The notes under the pieces were generated by a model. The model searched no databases, was not told where the DNA came from, and saw only the letters and a program-made list of their open reading frames with translations. 64,000 nt of DNA, from NCBI GenBank assembly GCA_951802195.1, contig OX637620.1, forward strand, positions 124,001 to 188,000, in the 5' to 3' direction. Numbering within the stretch: position 1 is the stretch's first letter; each line of letters starts with the position of its first letter. This document shows, piece by piece, positions 62,266 to 64,000 of the stretch. The position numbers and the translations under genes were made by a program. The stretch is from Tausonia pullulans (Eukaryota; Basidiomycota; Tremellomycetes; Cystofilobasidiales; Mrakiaceae).

Positions 62266-63939
62266 TCAGACGCCCACAGTCACGCCACGGCTCTGATCTT
62301 CGCCGAGCATACGCTCCATCGCGTCGACCTGGCTAGCACGAGCGGCCTCAACAGCGATGCTAGCGTCAATGGCCGCCGCCGCACGGACGTTCTCCTCGGG
62401 ACTGTCTTCGACGTCAGCGGGCAGAGCGTCTCCCGTCGGGCGGGCAGCAACGGCGGCAGCACCATTGGCGGCGCGACGGCGGCGGCGTCGGGGGAGGGTG
62501 ATAATCTTAGGCATCGGGCGCTCGTCGAGGTCAAGCGAGACGTTCGTGCCAGCCTGAAGGAAGACAAGGTTAACATCGATAAGAGGGCGCGTCAAAGAAT
62601 ACTCCAAACATACCTGGAAGGCCTCAATCCAGTCGACGACGTCCTTAGGACTCTCAGCCTGGAGAAGGAATTGTTCACCCTGGACACGAACGCGGACGAC
62701 GTTCTTCTTTTTGAGGTAATCGGCCGCGAGACCCGACTCGGCGCCCTGAAGTGTGTATGATTTAATGAGGGCGTTGGGACCGTGGAAGGGGAGGTGGGCT
62801 GCGATAGAGGAGGACGTCGAGCTCAATCCCTCAGCCCCGGTGCGAGGAACATGGACGACGCCCGTGTCGGCATGGAAGGTCGCCTTCTCCGTTCCGGTCG
62901 AAGCGCTCGTTCCTGTATGCGAAGATGCTGAGCCCGCCGAGGAACCGAAGGGAAGGGAGATGTTGAAAGATCCACCCGAGGCACCACTCGAAGCCGAAAG
63001 CGTCGCCGAGCGCCGACGGGCAGAACCAGACTGAGCAAGTCCAGCGATTCCGGGAAAGCTGCCCGCGACAGACAGATCAGTCGAGCCCCTCCGGTTTTCA
63101 GCCGGCGACGACATGACGACACTGCCCCGACGACTGTTGGTGACGCCTCCGGCACTGACGTGCGTAGCGGACGATGGGTCGCTCGCTCGCCTCATGCCAG
63201 ACGAAGTCGAGCCGCCAAGAGGGAGCGCGATGGAAGAGGACGAGGCAGAAGCGACCGTTCCCGGGAGATGAACGTGCGGGGCGGAGTCGTTGATGCCTTC
63301 GAACGAGGCCTCGCACTTGCTGCCCGACTTGATGGGCGCGCGGTGGATGTCATGTTTATAGACCTTGAGGCACGTGCCGTGGAGCACGAAGTAATGCCTC
63401 TTCCAGGCGCGGTCGCGGGCCTGCTGACCTGGCTGGGAGAACTCCATCTTGCGCGGAAGATAGCCTTCAATGTGGACGTCGCAACGATAAGAAGGGAGGC
63501 CTTCGCGACCCTCTTCATCTCGCGGGCGTGGAATGCCGCTTCCAAGAGCAGGGAGGGAATACGGTGGCGGCGGGACACTCAGGTCGTTGAGGGAGCGACG
63601 GCGACGAGGAGGGCGGCCAACGGAGCCAGTGGGAATAGCTGCGGCACCATTGGCAGGGAGAGCGGCGGCGGTGGCCCCAAGCGATGCATCGGTAGAGCGG
63701 TTGAGCAGGATTACTGAGGGACTGATCTGGGTCGATCGTGGCGTGACGTTGTGGATCGAGGGAGTGAAGAGCGGTGGGGGTGAGAGCGAGGCGGTGAGGG
63801 AGAAGCCCGGGACGCCAGCGGCGAACGAGGCGCGCTCGTCATGCGTGGGAGAGGTCGACGTCGAGGCGGCCGGTGTGCGAGCGGGAGACACTGAAGCAAC
63901 GACAGCAGGCTTATTCAAGTGCATCGCGTCGTTGTCCAT
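62266..63939 (-). CDS. PH-domain protein with split PH domain (fungal YHR131C/YNL144C-like)
   Basis: A Ser/Pro/Thr-rich N-terminus (MDNDAMHLNKPAVVASVSPA) contains VPPPPYSLPALGSGI and LPSYRCDVHIEGYLPRKMEF, the entry strand of a PH domain. Next is RAWKRHYFVLHGTCLKVYKH, then a long Ser/Ala/Gly-rich insertion, then IKSYTLQGAESGLAADYLKK, VVRVRVQGEQFLLQAESPKD and VVDWIEAFQV, completing the PH fold. A 60-nt GTATGT..CAG intron at 62554-62613 separates FQ from AGTNVSLDLDERPMPKIITL. The C-terminus ends QSRGVTVGV. Resemblance to the yeast YHR131C/YNL144C pair (PPPY entry, split PH) is from memory of domain order; the function is unknown. Confidence 0.75.
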   Translation of the reverse strand: MDNDAMHLNKPAVVASVSPARTPAASTSTSPTHDERASFAAGVPGFSLTASLSPPPLFTPSIHNVTPRSTQISPSVILLNRSTDASLGATAAALPANGAAAIPTGSVGRPPRRRRSLNDLSVPPPPYSLPALGSGIPRPRDEEGREGLPSYRCDVHIEGYLPRKMEFSQPGQQARDRAWKRHYFVLHGTCLKVYKHDIHRAPIKSGSKCEASFEGINDSAPHVHLPGTVASASSSSIALPLGGSTSSGMRRASDPSSATHVSAGGVTNSRRGSVVMSSPAENRRGSTDLSVAGSFPGIAGLAQSGSARRRSATLSASSGASGGSFNISLPFGSSAGSASSHTGTSASTGTEKATFHADTGVVHVPRTGAEGLSSTSSSIAAHLPFHGPNALIKSYTLQGAESGLAADYLKKKNVVRVRVQGEQFLLQAESPKDVVDWIEAFQVCLEYSLTRPLIDVNLVFLQAGTNVSLDLDERPMPKIITLPRRRRRRAANGAAAVAARPTGDALPADVEDSPEENVRAAAAIDASIAVEAARASQVDAMERMLGEDQSRGVTVGV

Positions 63940-64000
63940 GCGTCGGTCTGACGCCGTAGAGAGGTTAATTAAGGATCGCGACGCCTGCTGATAAAGGCTT
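63940..64000. other. Right edge: 5' flank of the PH-domain gene
   Basis: Sixty-one bases upstream of the PH-gene start codon; the gene's promoter continues beyond the window. Confidence 0.4.

Overview
The window is a gene-dense nuclear segment from a fungus, most likely a basidiomycete yeast. Evidence: GC-rich protein-coding DNA cut by many short introns (about 50-220 nt, GT..AG, often with a CTGAC-like branch motif), short intergenic spacers, fungal-type housekeeping genes, and genes that ascomycete yeasts usually lack (an AP-4 epsilon-like adaptin, COA8). Assignment to Pucciniomycotina/Microbotryomycetes-like yeasts is an inference from gene style, not a proven placement.

Layout. 0-10 kb: 3' end of an unknown gene, SCJ1 (ER DnaJ) and RBX1 (cullin-RING ligase RING subunit) diverging from one promoter, then a long BBC1 gene (SH3 plus BBC1/AIM3 C-terminal domain). 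10-14 kb: a small membrane protein gene, then the only low-density part: tRNA-Arg(ACG) and two identical intron-bearing tRNA-Lys(CTT) genes in inverted orientation, surrounding AT-rich DNA with a (CTG)17 tract, a gene-remnant-like stretch and short direct repeats. 14-25 kb: IAH1-type esterase, ADK1, methylenetetrahydrofolate reductase, an APC15-like acidic protein, a polyamine-oxidase-like flavoenzyme and a secreted, probably GPI-anchored protein. 25-40 kb: a block on the minus strand with an AP-4 epsilon-like adaptin, a SERCA-type calcium pump, MCM7 and NDC80. 40-50 kb: a hormone-sensitive-lipase-family hydrolase converging on a secreted GH3 glucosidase. 50-64 kb: TAF7, PER1, SPC1, an ECM15/UPF0045 protein, COA8, an unresolved 1.4-kb stretch with coding-like pieces, ADE4 and a PH-domain protein.

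The genes are mainly independent housekeeping units. Recurring themes are ER function (SCJ1, PER1, SPC1, SERCA), cell-cycle machinery (RBX1, APC15-like, MCM7, NDC80) and one-carbon/purine metabolism (MTHFR, ADE4, ADK1), but nothing indicates co-regulated clusters beyond several short divergent promoters. I saw no intact transposon, no virus-like element and no CRISPR array. Exon boundaries were read by eye, so outer CDS limits are firmer than internal junctions.
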